Positions 33,072-41,881 of a stretch of 64,000 bases of DNA are shown piece by piece. Below the pieces are notes generated by a model. It saw only the letters and a program-made list of their open reading frames with translations. It made no database searches and was not told the origin of the DNA. Both the position numbers and the translations under genes were made by a program. The stretch lies in the NCBI GenBank assembly GCA_020635955.1, contig JACJYW010000004.1, forward strand, positions 248,001-312,000. Reading direction: 5' to 3'. Positions within the stretch are counted from its first letter, which is position 1, and every line of letters begins with the position of its first letter. The DNA is from Crocinitomicaceae bacterium. Its GTDB lineage: Bacteria > Bacteroidota > Bacteroidia > Flavobacteriales_D > Crocinitomicaceae.

Positions 33072-33628
33072 TTTCCTCTTTCCAGTTCCTTTTTTCGCTT
33101 CAGGAACTTTACCGAAAATCGATAACCCAGTTTGACATTAAAATGTGGATATAAGATCCAACCGGATTTGACATCATCTAACACCCAATCAAAAGGCTTC
33201 CAATCATCATAATCGTGGATATAAGAAACTCCAACATCAAAACCTAGATTTAGTTTTTCTTTAAAAAAGTGCGTCATACCGACACCAAAAGAATGAAAAA
33301 TGATATTTGCACTTATCGGATAAAAAATTGAATTACGAAAGTTGATCTTAAATCTGCTTTCTTCTCTTTTTACAGCCCAGGGATAATAGTCAAATCCAAA
33401 TCCAGCAGACCAATATCCTACTCCTGCTTCTAATCTCCAATGTGACCCCAGAAAATAATCATAAGTAATACCACCAAAGCCTGTTACTCCTCCTAAATTG
33501 ACAGATACTGCACTTTTAAAAATACCTCCAAACTGATATGTATTGAGTTTCTCAGTGGTAGCACTGTCTATTTGCCCAAAGCAATTCAAAGCTATAAGTA
33601 GAGATATGACAGCACTTAATTTGATCAC
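33068..33628 (-). CDS. Small outer-membrane beta-barrel protein, unknown function
   Basis: A 186-residue exported protein (signal MIKLSAVISLLIALNCFGQ). Alternating strands rich in Tyr, Phe and Gly (TYDYFLGSHWRLEAGVGYW, LNLGFDVGVSYIHDY, quoted in part) indicate an eight- to ten-stranded barrel. The C-terminal part LGYRFSVKFLKRKKELERGN has a basic extension past the last strand. No family is recognised beyond 'outer membrane beta-barrel'. It is translationally coupled to the upstream gene (ATGA, 4-base overlap) and last in the reverse-strand operon that begins with the SAM hydrolase. Confidence 0.65.
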   Translation of the reverse strand: MIKLSAVISLLIALNCFGQIDSATTEKLNTYQFGGIFKSAVSVNLGGVTGFGGITYDYFLGSHWRLEAGVGYWSAGFGFDYYPWAVKREESRFKINFRNSIFYPISANIIFHSFGVGMTHFFKEKLNLGFDVGVSYIHDYDDWKPFDWVLDDVKSGWILYPHFNVKLGYRFSVKFLKRKKELERGN

Positions 33629-34245
33629 AATTCAGGAATCTCGTTATACTTTGCTTTAATGACAAACTTCTCTCCAGTCCATTCCAGTTCCATGATAGGA
33701 AATTCAATTTGATTTCGATCCATTGAGATCTGTACCTGAACTAAGCCTTGCCCATGTGGTAAGATAAATTTATACTGAGCGTTTTCATCTTGTAAAGGCT
33801 TTTTAGAAAGCAATTTACCTTTCATTTTAGCCAATTGCTTTTCCATTTTCTTTACAGGGAAGATCTTTGGAGTAATATCTTTTATAGTATCCTGCGTACA
33901 TTCAAAGAAACTACATTCATAAGTACATAGCGCTTCACAATTATCATGTGTAACACCTAGCAGATCATTACCATTATCCATTTTCCAAAGAGATAGATAA
34001 TAATCACCAGAGTATCCACCGGCAACATGTACATATTGCCCCGGAATATCTTTTTCTACGTAGTAGTAGAGTCTTCCCTGTCTCAGATCAACATCTTCCT
34101 TTTTCTCAACTATGGCAGAACGCAGCATCTGCTCTGCATAAAAGTGAATCGAAGCATACGGCTTTCGGGAATAATCCTGAGCATTTGCGTTAAGCGAAAA
34201 AAGGATCGCTATAAGGATATTACTTGTACATAATATTTTCAGCAT
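33625..34245 (-). CDS. Exported protein, tandem paralogue of the upstream lipoprotein
   Basis: Start chosen at ATG 34245 (MLKILCTSNILIAILFSLNANAQ is a good signal peptide); an ATG at 34266 adds seven residues. The 206-residue protein shares its layout with the next gene upstream: SLWKMDNGNDLLGVTHDNCEALCTYECSF aligns with LWRMKDGSDLVAKMTAGCGPVCDYSYSF (each quoted only as LWKMDNGNDLL / LWRMKDGSDLV and EALCTYECSF / GPVCDYSYSF), and both end with a strand-rich LELEWTGEKFV or LLKLSWDKEMFNV. Cysteine pairs suggest a disulfide. I recognise no family and no function. It overlaps the upstream gene by 26 bases. Confidence 0.6.
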   Translation of the reverse strand: MLKILCTSNILIAILFSLNANAQDYSRKPYASIHFYAEQMLRSAIVEKKEDVDLRQGRLYYYVEKDIPGQYVHVAGGYSGDYYLSLWKMDNGNDLLGVTHDNCEALCTYECSFFECTQDTIKDITPKIFPVKKMEKQLAKMKGKLLSKKPLQDENAQYKFILPHGQGLVQVQISMDRNQIEFPIMELEWTGEKFVIKAKYNEIPEL

Positions 34246-34954
34246 CTTCAAATGTTTCTTCAACATTGAACATCTCTTTATCCCAGCTCAGTTTAAGTAG
34301 ATGTGTTCTAATTTCCTCTTCTCCCAGTTCAAGATCTACATACATAGTTGTTCCTTTTTGAGGAAGCATGTAACGCACCTGAGCGTAAGTATCTTCCGGA
34401 ACATCTGAATAATTTGATAAAATTTTATTGAGTACAATTTCTCTTTGATTCATGATGTCTCCCAACGGTAGAACCAGATCAGAAGCGTCCCTCTCGATCA
34501 TTTCACCATCTTTAAGTATTGAGAAAGAATAGGAATAATCGCAAACCGGTCCACATCCTGCTGTCATTTTGGCCACCAGATCACTACCATCTTTCATGCG
34601 CCAAAGGACTACTTCGCTCCATCCTTCATAAGCCCCAGTCACACTAGCAAATCCTCCTTGTAAATCCAATTTTTCGAACCAATTCGCAGTCAATCTCTCC
34701 TCTTCAGGAACTTGATCTGAAGATCCATAGACCTTAGAACCTAGCATGATCTCTGCATAATCATCAATTTGCCATTTACCATCCTTGTTTTCAGGTATGT
34801 AATCTTTAGTGTATTGCTCCAGAATAGTGGCTTCATCCAAAGTAACAGGTTCAGTAGTCTCAATATTGTTTTCTTGATTCTCAGACATCTCCTCTTCGGC
34901 TCCGCCGCAGGAGATCAAAATCGCAGGAAATATGAAATAATAAATTCTTTTCAT
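34220..34954 (-). CDS. Lipoprotein, tandem paralogue of the downstream exported protein
   Basis: Start chosen at ATG 34954, giving MKRIYYFIFPAILISC with lipidated Cys at residue 16; the frame is open to 34972, but that overlaps the ABM gene. A Glu/Asn-rich linker (about 17-45) precedes the folded part. The core shares with its downstream paralogue the WRMKDGSDLV, GPVCDYSYSF and YMLPQKGTTMYVDLEL stretches. The pair probably arose by tandem duplication, with one copy kept as a lipoprotein and the other freely periplasmic. Function unknown. Confidence 0.65.
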   Translation of the reverse strand: MKRIYYFIFPAILISCGGAEEEMSENQENNIETTEPVTLDEATILEQYTKDYIPENKDGKWQIDDYAEIMLGSKVYGSSDQVPEEERLTANWFEKLDLQGGFASVTGAYEGWSEVVLWRMKDGSDLVAKMTAGCGPVCDYSYSFSILKDGEMIERDASDLVLPLGDIMNQREIVLNKILSNYSDVPEDTYAQVRYMLPQKGTTMYVDLELGEEEIRTHLLKLSWDKEMFNVEETFEDAENIMYK

Positions 34955-34964
34955 TTTATAAATA

Positions 34965-35258
34965 TTATGCAATCAATTCTGTGCTCCAGGCCTCAGGTTT
35001 ATCTGCAAACCATTCTTTTACCGTTGGCCAAACCTTTCCAAATAATTCAGTTTTTCTGTAGGCATCAATTGAGGCCTGATCCTTCCAAACACTGTAAGTG
35101 AAAAAAATACCAGACGTAGAATCCTGATCTCTCAGCAATTTGACACCTTCACAACCTGGTTGCGCTTCAATTTGTACTTTAATTTTACTAAAAAAATCCT
35201 GAAAAGCATCACACTTATCAGCTGTAAAAGTCATCTTAACAATTCGTTGGATAGCCAT
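34965..35258 (-). CDS. Antibiotic biosynthesis monooxygenase (ABM)-domain protein
   Basis: A 97-residue single-domain protein with the ferredoxin-like ABM fold: IQRIVKMTFTADKCDAFQDFF, then PGCEGVKLLRDQDSTSGIFFTYSVWKDQASIDAYR (the diagnostic part is FFTYSVWKDQASIDAYR). Members include small monooxygenases, haem-degrading enzymes and proteins with unknown substrates. Catalytic residues cannot be assigned by eye. It starts within the stop of the SAM hydrolase gene (1-base overlap), so it is made with that enzyme, but a metabolic link is not obvious. Confidence 0.82.
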   Translation of the reverse strand: MAIQRIVKMTFTADKCDAFQDFFSKIKVQIEAQPGCEGVKLLRDQDSTSGIFFTYSVWKDQASIDAYRKTELFGKVWPTVKEWFADKPEAWSTELIA

Positions 35259-36121
35259 TATTCTTGTGGAAATAGTGCTTCAATATTATCTTTTGATCCC
35301 TTAGGATGAAATTCAATTCTTATGGTATCTTTTGAGTGTAGCCCCAATAAAGAAGATGCTCCACCTCCGGCTCCCTGCACTCCTTTATTTATTGCTATCT
35401 CTAAAAACCCGTCATCATTAAAAATCGCCAGTTTTTCTCCTGTTGGAACATCATGGTAATTGCTACTAATGTTTTCAATGAAGTACTGAGAATTCTTGAA
35501 ATAAATAGTGAACGGATTTCCTGCGCCCACTTCATTGAAGAGTTTTTCAGAAATATTTACAATTACATTACCGTATTTATCCTCATGAATAACGGTACCC
35601 TTGATCAGATCTTTTTCAACAATGGGTTGGGTGGTGAACGCTTTACGAATATTGGTAACTTCTTCGCCCAGTTCATTCAGATCTATACCTTTTGACAAAG
35701 CAATAACCGTAGGAATATAAATATTTCGAGTCGGAAATCTCAAGGCTTGTTTAGCACTGAAATCATCTATCCTGACAATCTTCTCAGCTTGTTCAAAATT
35801 TTTGATCAATGAGAAAATTCCATTATCACATCCCACAAAAAACTGATCCTTAAGCTTCATTACCAAGGGATACAAATTATTGTCATCACCAATTGAAATG
35901 TGAGGTAAATGATCCACCCCAATAAAATGGACTGTACCAGCCGGAAAATCTTCAAAAACATTGTTGATATAGTATGCCGCCTCAGCCAAATTAAAAGGTT
36001 GAACTTCATGCGAAATATCCACAATTTGACTTGCAGGCAATTGAGACAGCAACTGAGCTTTAATAGCAGCCACGTAGTGATCTTTGAGACCCAGGTCGGT
36101 TGTCAGGGTTATGATGCTCAT
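35258..36121 (-). CDS. SAM hydroxide adenosyltransferase family protein (DUF62)
   Basis: Start chosen at ATG 36121 (MSIITLTTDLGLKDHYVAAI), the usual family start; eleven upstream residues of the open frame are ignored. The 287-residue protein has the N-terminal domain with TLTTDLG and GTVHFIGVDH, and a C-terminal beta-barrel domain with EDKYGNVIVNIS, as in the SAM hydroxide adenosyltransferases related to fluorinase. The characterised members split S-adenosylmethionine with water into adenosine and methionine. The physiological purpose is not known. It is the first gene of a five-gene reverse-strand operon. Confidence 0.88.
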   Translation of the reverse strand: MSIITLTTDLGLKDHYVAAIKAQLLSQLPASQIVDISHEVQPFNLAEAAYYINNVFEDFPAGTVHFIGVDHLPHISIGDDNNLYPLVMKLKDQFFVGCDNGIFSLIKNFEQAEKIVRIDDFSAKQALRFPTRNIYIPTVIALSKGIDLNELGEEVTNIRKAFTTQPIVEKDLIKGTVIHEDKYGNVIVNISEKLFNEVGAGNPFTIYFKNSQYFIENISSNYHDVPTGEKLAIFNDDGFLEIAINKGVQGAGGGASSLLGLHSKDTIRIEFHPKGSKDNIEALFPQE

Positions 36122-36259
36122 CTTCTGTTTCAGTAGATCCGGATTAACACACAATATTCAACTATAATGGTGCGTTCAACACAGAAAAACTTTAATTTTA
36201 TCCAAAATTAGTTTTAATTTTTACTCTTAAAATTGAAACCAAAATAATTAATTAACATT

Positions 36260-37198
36260 TTGCAGGAAAAAATCATTGAAATTGTCGGTATAGACCCCGT
36301 GCTAATTCTGGGAGTTAACGAACAAAAGCTCAAACTAATACGCAAGTATTTCCCTAAACTCAAAGTAATATCTAGAGGTAACACTCTTAAAGTGATGGGA
36401 GAACCAGATGTTATTGAACTTTTTGAAAAGAAGTTCGAATTGCTGGTGAAGCATGTTAATCGATATAACGCTTTAACTGAGAATAACATTGAGAATTTAA
36501 TGTTACAAGATGAAGAGCAGATCCCTTTCAAAGATCATGGCGAAACAATTGTACATGGAAATGGTGGCATGCTTATTAAAGCCAGAACTGCTAACCAAAG
36601 AAAACTTGTAAAAGCCACGCTAGAAAATGATATGGTTTTTGCCGTTGGTCCTGCAGGTACAGGAAAAACATATACAGCTGTCGCCCTTGCAGTTAGAGCA
36701 CTTAAAAATAAAGAAGTACGTAGGATCATCTTAACAAGACCTGCAGTTGAAGCAGGAGAAAATCTCGGATTCCTTCCCGGCGATCTAAAAGAAAAGCTTG
36801 ATCCATACATGCAACCACTTTATGATGGATTAAGAGATATGATCCCTGCAGAGAAATTGGCAGAGTATATTGAAAATGGAATCATCCAAATTGCACCTTT
36901 GGCTTTTATGAGAGGGCGTACATTGGATAACGCCTTTGTTATTTTGGATGAATCTCAAAATACTACCACTTCGCAGATGAAAATGTTCCTAACGAGAATG
37001 GGACAATCAGCAAAATTCATTATTACGGGAGATACTACACAGATCGACCTTCCAAGAAATCAACGTTCCGGCCTATTAATGGCCATGAATAAATTGCAGA
37101 ATATTGAAGGCATTGGCTTTGTTGAATTGAACCAAAATGATGTGATTAGACATCAATTGGTGAAACACATCATCAGGGCATTGGAAGAGAATCCGTAA
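36260..37198 (+). CDS. PhoH family ATPase
   Basis: The frame has no ATG at its beginning; TTG 36260 (MQEKIIEIVGID) is the best start because a stop lies 12 bases further upstream in frame. The 312-residue protein has an N-terminal KH-like/PhoH-associated region and the PhoH P-loop domain with Walker A GPAGTGKTYTAVALA (about 130-145), PAVEAGENLGFLPGD and Walker B NAFVILDESQNTT. The family is cytoplasmic and linked to RNA metabolism (often next to YbeY in other genomes). Despite the name, phosphate starvation control is not implied here. No ybeY is in view. Confidence 0.92.
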   Translation: MQEKIIEIVGIDPVLILGVNEQKLKLIRKYFPKLKVISRGNTLKVMGEPDVIELFEKKFELLVKHVNRYNALTENNIENLMLQDEEQIPFKDHGETIVHGNGGMLIKARTANQRKLVKATLENDMVFAVGPAGTGKTYTAVALAVRALKNKEVRRIILTRPAVEAGENLGFLPGDLKEKLDPYMQPLYDGLRDMIPAEKLAEYIENGIIQIAPLAFMRGRTLDNAFVILDESQNTTTSQMKMFLTRMGQSAKFIITGDTTQIDLPRNQRSGLLMAMNKLQNIEGIGFVELNQNDVIRHQLVKHIIRALEENP

Positions 37199-37261
37199 AA
37201 TGGTATGAATAATTTCATGCTTTTGTGAATAAATCCGCGTTTAATGAAAGAGCATTGTGGC

Positions 37262-37269
37262 TAATTTTG
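37262..37269 (+). promoter_or_regulatory. -7 element upstream of purC
   Basis: TAATTTTG, an exact TAnnTTTG match, ending 19 bases before the purC ATG; no TTG at proper -33 spacing is seen. Confidence 0.45.
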
Positions 37270-37288
37270 TTTTTTCAATTTTCAGCCC

Positions 37289-38236
37289 ATGAATGCTATC
37301 AAATCAACCACTTTTACTTTTCCTGGACAAACACAGGTGTACAATGGTAAGGTTCGTGACGTTTATACTATTGATAACGATCTATTGGTTATCGTAGCCT
37401 CAGACAGAATCTCTGCTTTTGATCACATTTTACATGAAGCAATTCCATATAAGGGGCAAGTGCTAAATCAAATTGCAACCTATTTCCTAAATGCTACTTC
37501 AGATATTGTTCCCAACTGGTTGATAGATACTCCTGACCCAATGGTAGCTGTTGGTCATAAGTGTCAACCTTTTAGGGTTGAGATGGTTATTAGAGGCTAT
37601 TTGGCGGGGCATTCTGCCAGAGAATATAAAGCCGGAAAGCGAATACTATGCGGGGTTGAATTGCCTGAAGGATTGAAAGAGAATGATAAATTCCCTAAAC
37701 CCATCATTACACCCGCAACCAAAGCAGATGAAGGGCATGATGAAGATATTTCCAGAGAAGAGATCATTGCTCAGGGGATTGTATCAGAAGAAGACTACAA
37801 ACAGTTAGAAGCCTATACGTACGCTCTATTTGAAAGAGGCACTCAAATGGCTGCTGAAAAAGGGTTGATCCTTGTTGATACCAAATATGAATTTGGAAAA
37901 AAAGACGGAAAGATCTATTTGATTGATGAAATTCACACACCTGATTCTTCCCGTTATTTCTATGCTGATGGATATGCAGAACGTCAGGCAAATGGAGAAC
38001 GTCAAAAACAGCTTTCCAAAGAATTCGTTCGGGAATGGTTAATTGAGCACGGTTTTCAAGGATTGGATGGTCAGATATTGCCGCACATGCCTGAAGAATT
38101 CGTAAATTCAGTAACTGCCCGATACATTGAACTTTATGAAAAGATCACCGGAAAAGAATTCATCAAAGCGGATAATTCAGATATTGAAAACCGAATCAAA
38201 GCTAACGTTCTTGATTTTTTGAAAAAAGTACATTAG
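37289..38236 (+). CDS. purC: Phosphoribosylaminoimidazole-succinocarboxamide synthase
   Basis: A 315-residue SAICAR synthase, which joins aspartate to CAIR in purine synthesis. It begins with the family pattern YNGKVRDVY, then SDRISAFDHIL and PYKGQVLNQIATYF. VEMVIRGYLAGHSAREYKAG holds the ATP/aspartate site, and LILVDTKYEFGKKDGKIYLIDEIHTPDSSRYF the metal-binding DEIHTPDS (quoted in part: LIDEIHTPDSSRYF). The length of about 310 residues matches the longer Ade1-like form rather than the 240-residue E. coli type. Complete, with its own -7 element. Confidence 0.96.
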   Translation: MNAIKSTTFTFPGQTQVYNGKVRDVYTIDNDLLVIVASDRISAFDHILHEAIPYKGQVLNQIATYFLNATSDIVPNWLIDTPDPMVAVGHKCQPFRVEMVIRGYLAGHSAREYKAGKRILCGVELPEGLKENDKFPKPIITPATKADEGHDEDISREEIIAQGIVSEEDYKQLEAYTYALFERGTQMAAEKGLILVDTKYEFGKKDGKIYLIDEIHTPDSSRYFYADGYAERQANGERQKQLSKEFVREWLIEHGFQGLDGQILPHMPEEFVNSVTARYIELYEKITGKEFIKADNSDIENRIKANVLDFLKKVH

Positions 38237-38802
38237 TGAGATCATCACTTGCTATATTGATCTTTCTCTTCAATTATTCTTGTCAAAACAACCCAGAAGT
38301 AGAGAATGTGAATGAATCCATAAACGATTCGATTTCAATCGAAAATGAACAGGATATGGCATTGACTCAAACGGTTTCTGAGAACATTAAATTTCAAAAT
38401 AGCACCTTCGAATGGTACTTGAACGAACGGGAACAAAATGACGGCGTTTTAGTCACAGACATTGCATTAGAAGCCCAGGTGAATGAGTTCAATTCTCCAG
38501 ATACTGTATTTTTCTTCACAGCCAGAGGCAAATGGGAAATTATTAATGATCCTGAATCTATTTTTCAAAACTTTCCAAAGGGTACAGAACAAACTGTTTA
38601 TTCTCAAACTGAATCCTGTTTCTTTTCCATAGTTCAAAATGATGATACCACTTATGAGGTGCTGTTTGGCGGAATTGAACAAGGTAAGGCATTTGCAATT
38701 GTAGAACAAGGTCATATTTGGGTTGAAAATTCGCACATTGCCTTTGAGATCTTCTTGCCTGAGGAGGTTGAAACATATATTGAATACGGAAATGATCTGT
38801 AG
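38236..38802 (+). CDS. Lipoprotein of unknown function
   Basis: GTG start at 38236 overlaps the purC stop by one base (TAGTG), suggesting coupling. The N-terminus MRSSLAILIFLFNYSC is a lipoprotein signal with Cys at residue 16. The 188-residue protein then has an Asn/Glu/Ser-rich linker (about 17-45) and a compact strand-rich domain (about 55-185) with QTESCFFSIVQNDDTTYEVLFGG (quoted only in part: TTYEVLFGGIEQGKA). No family recognised. The remaining 177 bases to the haloperoxidase gene hold nothing I can identify. Confidence 0.6.
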   Translation: MRSSLAILIFLFNYSCQNNPEVENVNESINDSISIENEQDMALTQTVSENIKFQNSTFEWYLNEREQNDGVLVTDIALEAQVNEFNSPDTVFFFTARGKWEIINDPESIFQNFPKGTEQTVYSQTESCFFSIVQNDDTTYEVLFGGIEQGKAFAIVEQGHIWVENSHIAFEIFLPEEVETYIEYGNDL

Positions 38803-38979
38803 TGTGTATAGTTGTTTGTTCTGAATTTCACTCCTCTAAGAATGATCAGTTACATTTCAATTAGATTGGAGCATCTTTTATATCCATAATAAATCCGGGT
38901 AACATTCATACTCAATATTAAACTCTTCAAAAGTCTCGTTTTTGTGAATAATTGTACATTTAACTAAAATCGATTTCAA

Positions 38980-40467
38980 ATGAAGTACCCCCAATACCTC
39001 TTTGTATTAATGTTATTTTCTCTATTTCTATCTTCATGTGGTGGAAACGAAGGAAATGAAGATGCGGACAACCATGACTCAACTGTTGTAGATGAACCAC
39101 GTGGAAAAGATAATTTAGCCTATAAATGGGCAAAAGTAGCATTGGATGCAACAGCAAATGATACGGAGTGGTTCAGACCAAGACCAACCATTTCTTCTCG
39201 TTTTTTAAGCCTGATCTTTGTATCCATCTTTGATGCCTGGAGCTGTTATGATGACAAGGCTATTCCGGTTTATTTAAATGCGGAAAGAAGACCGGAAGAA
39301 GAGCGAACTTTAGAGAATAAAGAAAAAGCAATTTCATATGCCGCCTATACTTCAATGATGGAGTATTACTATTCAGACAGTGTTATGTTGACCAATTTCA
39401 TGAACGAATTAGGTTTTGATCCCAATGATCATTCAATGGATCCTGCAACGCCTCAAGGAATAGGAAATCTAGCTGCAGTTGCAGCAATTGAATCTGGAAA
39501 AAATGATGGATCAAATCAATATGCTACTATGGAAGGGTCGGATGGAATGCCTTATTATGATTACACACAATATTCTCCAGTAAATCCAGTAGAAAGAAAC
39601 AACGACATCAACCGTTGGCAGCCTAAATACTTTGTTAAAGAAACGGGTGAGAAATATGCGCCCTCATGTTTAACTCCTCATTGGTATTTAGTTAAAACAA
39701 TTGGACTCGACTCAGCTTCTCAATTCAGACCAGGTCCACCACCAATGGTTGGATCAGAGCAATTAGAAAGAGAAGTGCAGGAAGTAGTAGATCTTCAAGC
39801 AAATTTGACTCCTGAGGAAATGGCTTTGGTTGAATTCATGCGAGATGGACCTAAATCAGTTCAACAAGCAGGGCATTGGCTGATCTTTGCGCAGCAAATT
39901 TCAGTGCGAGACAACCATACCCTTGATGAAGATGTGAAAATGTATTTTTTGAATCAGGTGGTAGCCAGAGATGCTTTCATAGCTTCGTGGGACTCAAAAA
40001 TGTATTATGATTTTGCTCGTCCCTTTGCTTTAGTTCATTACTATTATAAAGGCAAAACCATTAAAGGTTGGAGAGGTCCTGAAGAGGGCTGGGGCGAACT
40101 AAAGGGAGAAGATTGGCGTCCATATTCTCCTGAATCATTCTTATGTCCTCCTTTTCCTAGCTATACTTCTGGACATAGTACCGTTAGTGGGGCATGCAGT
40201 AAAGCCCTTGAACTATACACCGGCACTGATGAATTTGGTCATTCAGTAAAATTGGTTCCGGGAGCTTTAACTCACCCTAATGATCTAAGAGATACCGTCA
40301 CATTAGAGTTCAATACCTTAAGTGAAACGGCTGAAATGGCTGGTCAATCAAGGGTATTAGGTGGATATCACATCCAAGCGGATAATCAGGCAGGATTACA
40401 ATTAGGAAGGGATGTAGCTACATACATATATAACAATTTTTACCTTAAACATATTGGCGAAAAATAA
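38980..40467 (+). CDS. Vanadium-dependent haloperoxidase-family (PAP2-type) lipoprotein
   Basis: A 495-residue protein with a lipoprotein signal ending FLSSC (Cys at residue 20). The all-helical body carries the whole vanadate/phosphate-binding set of vanadium haloperoxidases: Lys and Arg in WDSKMYYDFARP, Ser-Gly-His in FPSYTSGHS, and Arg and His in SRVLGGYH, with the same R-x5-H spacing. LQLGRDVATYIYNNF ends the fold. The family shares this site with PAP2 acid phosphatases, so haloperoxidase versus phosphatase activity cannot be decided by eye. It is periplasm- or surface-anchored. A 155-residue membrane protein gene begins at its last base. Confidence 0.85.
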   Translation: MKYPQYLFVLMLFSLFLSSCGGNEGNEDADNHDSTVVDEPRGKDNLAYKWAKVALDATANDTEWFRPRPTISSRFLSLIFVSIFDAWSCYDDKAIPVYLNAERRPEEERTLENKEKAISYAAYTSMMEYYYSDSVMLTNFMNELGFDPNDHSMDPATPQGIGNLAAVAAIESGKNDGSNQYATMEGSDGMPYYDYTQYSPVNPVERNNDINRWQPKYFVKETGEKYAPSCLTPHWYLVKTIGLDSASQFRPGPPPMVGSEQLEREVQEVVDLQANLTPEEMALVEFMRDGPKSVQQAGHWLIFAQQISVRDNHTLDEDVKMYFLNQVVARDAFIASWDSKMYYDFARPFALVHYYYKGKTIKGWRGPEEGWGELKGEDWRPYSPESFLCPPFPSYTSGHSTVSGACSKALELYTGTDEFGHSVKLVPGALTHPNDLRDTVTLEFNTLSETAEMAGQSRVLGGYHIQADNQAGLQLGRDVATYIYNNFYLKHIGEK

Positions 40468-40934
40468 TGCAACCGAACAACTTTATAAGAACTAATAATA
40501 TCATCTTCTTCGCAATGATGATGGGTATGATCGTCTTTACAATAATTGCTTTTGTGGTAATAAAAGATAATGCAGAGTTTGCAATTCCGGGAATGGAAGA
40601 CCCTTTCTTTATTATTGCCCCGGTTGTGCTCGTTATTGGCATGGGTATGGGAAATTTTCTATTTCAAAAATTGATCACTCCAGCTCAGGAAGAATCAAAA
40701 TCGTTGCATCAAAAAACATCCATATATTTTTCTGCAACTATTATTAGATATGGTTTAACAGAAGGACCAGTACTTGTTGCCGTAGTAGCATTACTCCAGT
40801 CAACCAACATTTTCTATCTAATTTTCGTTGGTATAGGTATACTCTATTTCTTAACGTTGAAACCACGTCCAGAAAAAATAGCAAAAGACTTAAATCTGGA
40901 TTATGATCAACGAGATGAAATGGGAATCAAATAA
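40467..40934 (+). CDS. Four-helix membrane protein, unknown function
   Basis: A 155-residue protein starting at the last base of the haloperoxidase-like gene (1-base overlap), so probably coupled to it. It has four hydrophobic segments (about 9-30, 45-65, 85-105, 110-130) and a charged tail. Phrases such as GPVLVAVVALLQSTNIFYLIFVGIG (quoted in part: LLQSTNIFYLIFVG) look like the small F0F1-unrelated membrane proteins frequent in Flavobacteriales, but I cannot name a family. Confidence 0.65.
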   Translation: MQPNNFIRTNNIIFFAMMMGMIVFTIIAFVVIKDNAEFAIPGMEDPFFIIAPVVLVIGMGMGNFLFQKLITPAQEESKSLHQKTSIYFSATIIRYGLTEGPVLVAVVALLQSTNIFYLIFVGIGILYFLTLKPRPEKIAKDLNLDYDQRDEMGIK

Positions 40935-40945
40935 CAGCTTATACT

Positions 40946-41839
40946 ATGCGTCCTTATCTTTTCGTCTTTATTCTTTTGAGCTCAGTTTCTTGTAAAAAGA
41001 ATCAAAATGAGTGTAGTACTACCAACACAGTAAATTTAGATCTACTACCTAGTTCTATCGATCATACCACAGATGGATTCAATACGGTATATTCGGAAAA
41101 TTTAACCTCCGTCTCAAGAGAGATCACAACTGATCAAATACCTGATCACAATTACGGTGTTACTGGCATGAATGCCTTCACCAAAACCTTTGAAATGACC
41201 TTATACCCTACTCAAAATAGCACTCCCACTCCAATTGCCGATAACACTGGAATTAATTGGATTTTCGGAATTGCTTTGAATGGTGTTACACTGTCACCTG
41301 GCGTTCCTATGCCTTATACAAATACTGCGAATGGGTCAACGAACTGGAATTGGACATTAGAAGGAACTTTCAATACAAAAACACTTGGTTTAGATGACAA
41401 TTATGCTCATATGAAAGATTCAACAGGAGGTTATCATTATCATGGTGATTTCATCAATTATGCTTCCGCACTGGGAGCTGATGGTTCATCTATGGTTCTT
41501 TGTGGTTGGGCAGCTGATGGGTTTCCTATTTATTATCGATATGCCTATTCTAATGCTGACAACATTGCAAGTCCGGTTGAAGAAATGACCTCTAGTTACC
41601 TACAAAAAACTGGCGTTAGACCTGGAGATGGTGAATCAGCTCCATGCAATAAGTACAATGGCGTATTTACACAGGACTTTGAATATATCGAAGGGCAAGG
41701 CGATCTTGATGAATGTAACGGACGATATGGCAAAACACCGGAGTTCCCTGGTGGCACCTATTACTACGTCATTACAAGAGATTTTCCAATGATCCCAAGG
41801 ATGTTTAAAGGTACTCCGAATATATCCTTTTCCTACTAA
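40946..41839 (+). CDS. YHYH-domain lipoprotein
   Basis: A 297-residue protein whose signal ends SSVSC (Cys at residue 16), a likely lipoprotein. The YHYH domain (PF14240) covers about residues 60-280, with the name-giving GGYHYHGDF, then LCGWAADGFPIYYRY and the later YYYVITRDFPMIPRMFKG. The family is frequent in marine Bacteroidota and Proteobacteria, and its biochemical role is unknown; copper- or oxidant-related functions have been suggested only from context. It lies 11 bases after the four-helix protein gene. The shared direction with the haloperoxidase-like gene suggests a three-gene unit. Confidence 0.85.
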   Translation: MRPYLFVFILLSSVSCKKNQNECSTTNTVNLDLLPSSIDHTTDGFNTVYSENLTSVSREITTDQIPDHNYGVTGMNAFTKTFEMTLYPTQNSTPTPIADNTGINWIFGIALNGVTLSPGVPMPYTNTANGSTNWNWTLEGTFNTKTLGLDDNYAHMKDSTGGYHYHGDFINYASALGADGSSMVLCGWAADGFPIYYRYAYSNADNIASPVEEMTSSYLQKTGVRPGDGESAPCNKYNGVFTQDFEYIEGQGDLDECNGRYGKTPEFPGGTYYYVITRDFPMIPRMFKGTPNISFSY

Positions 41840-41881
41840 AACGATTTATTATTATCTTGTTGAAGTTTAAAACTTTACATT

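Noticed and set aside
36260..37198. Phosphate-starvation regulation by PhoH
   Set aside because: The family is mostly tied to RNA metabolism and no Pho-type genes or sites are seen nearby.
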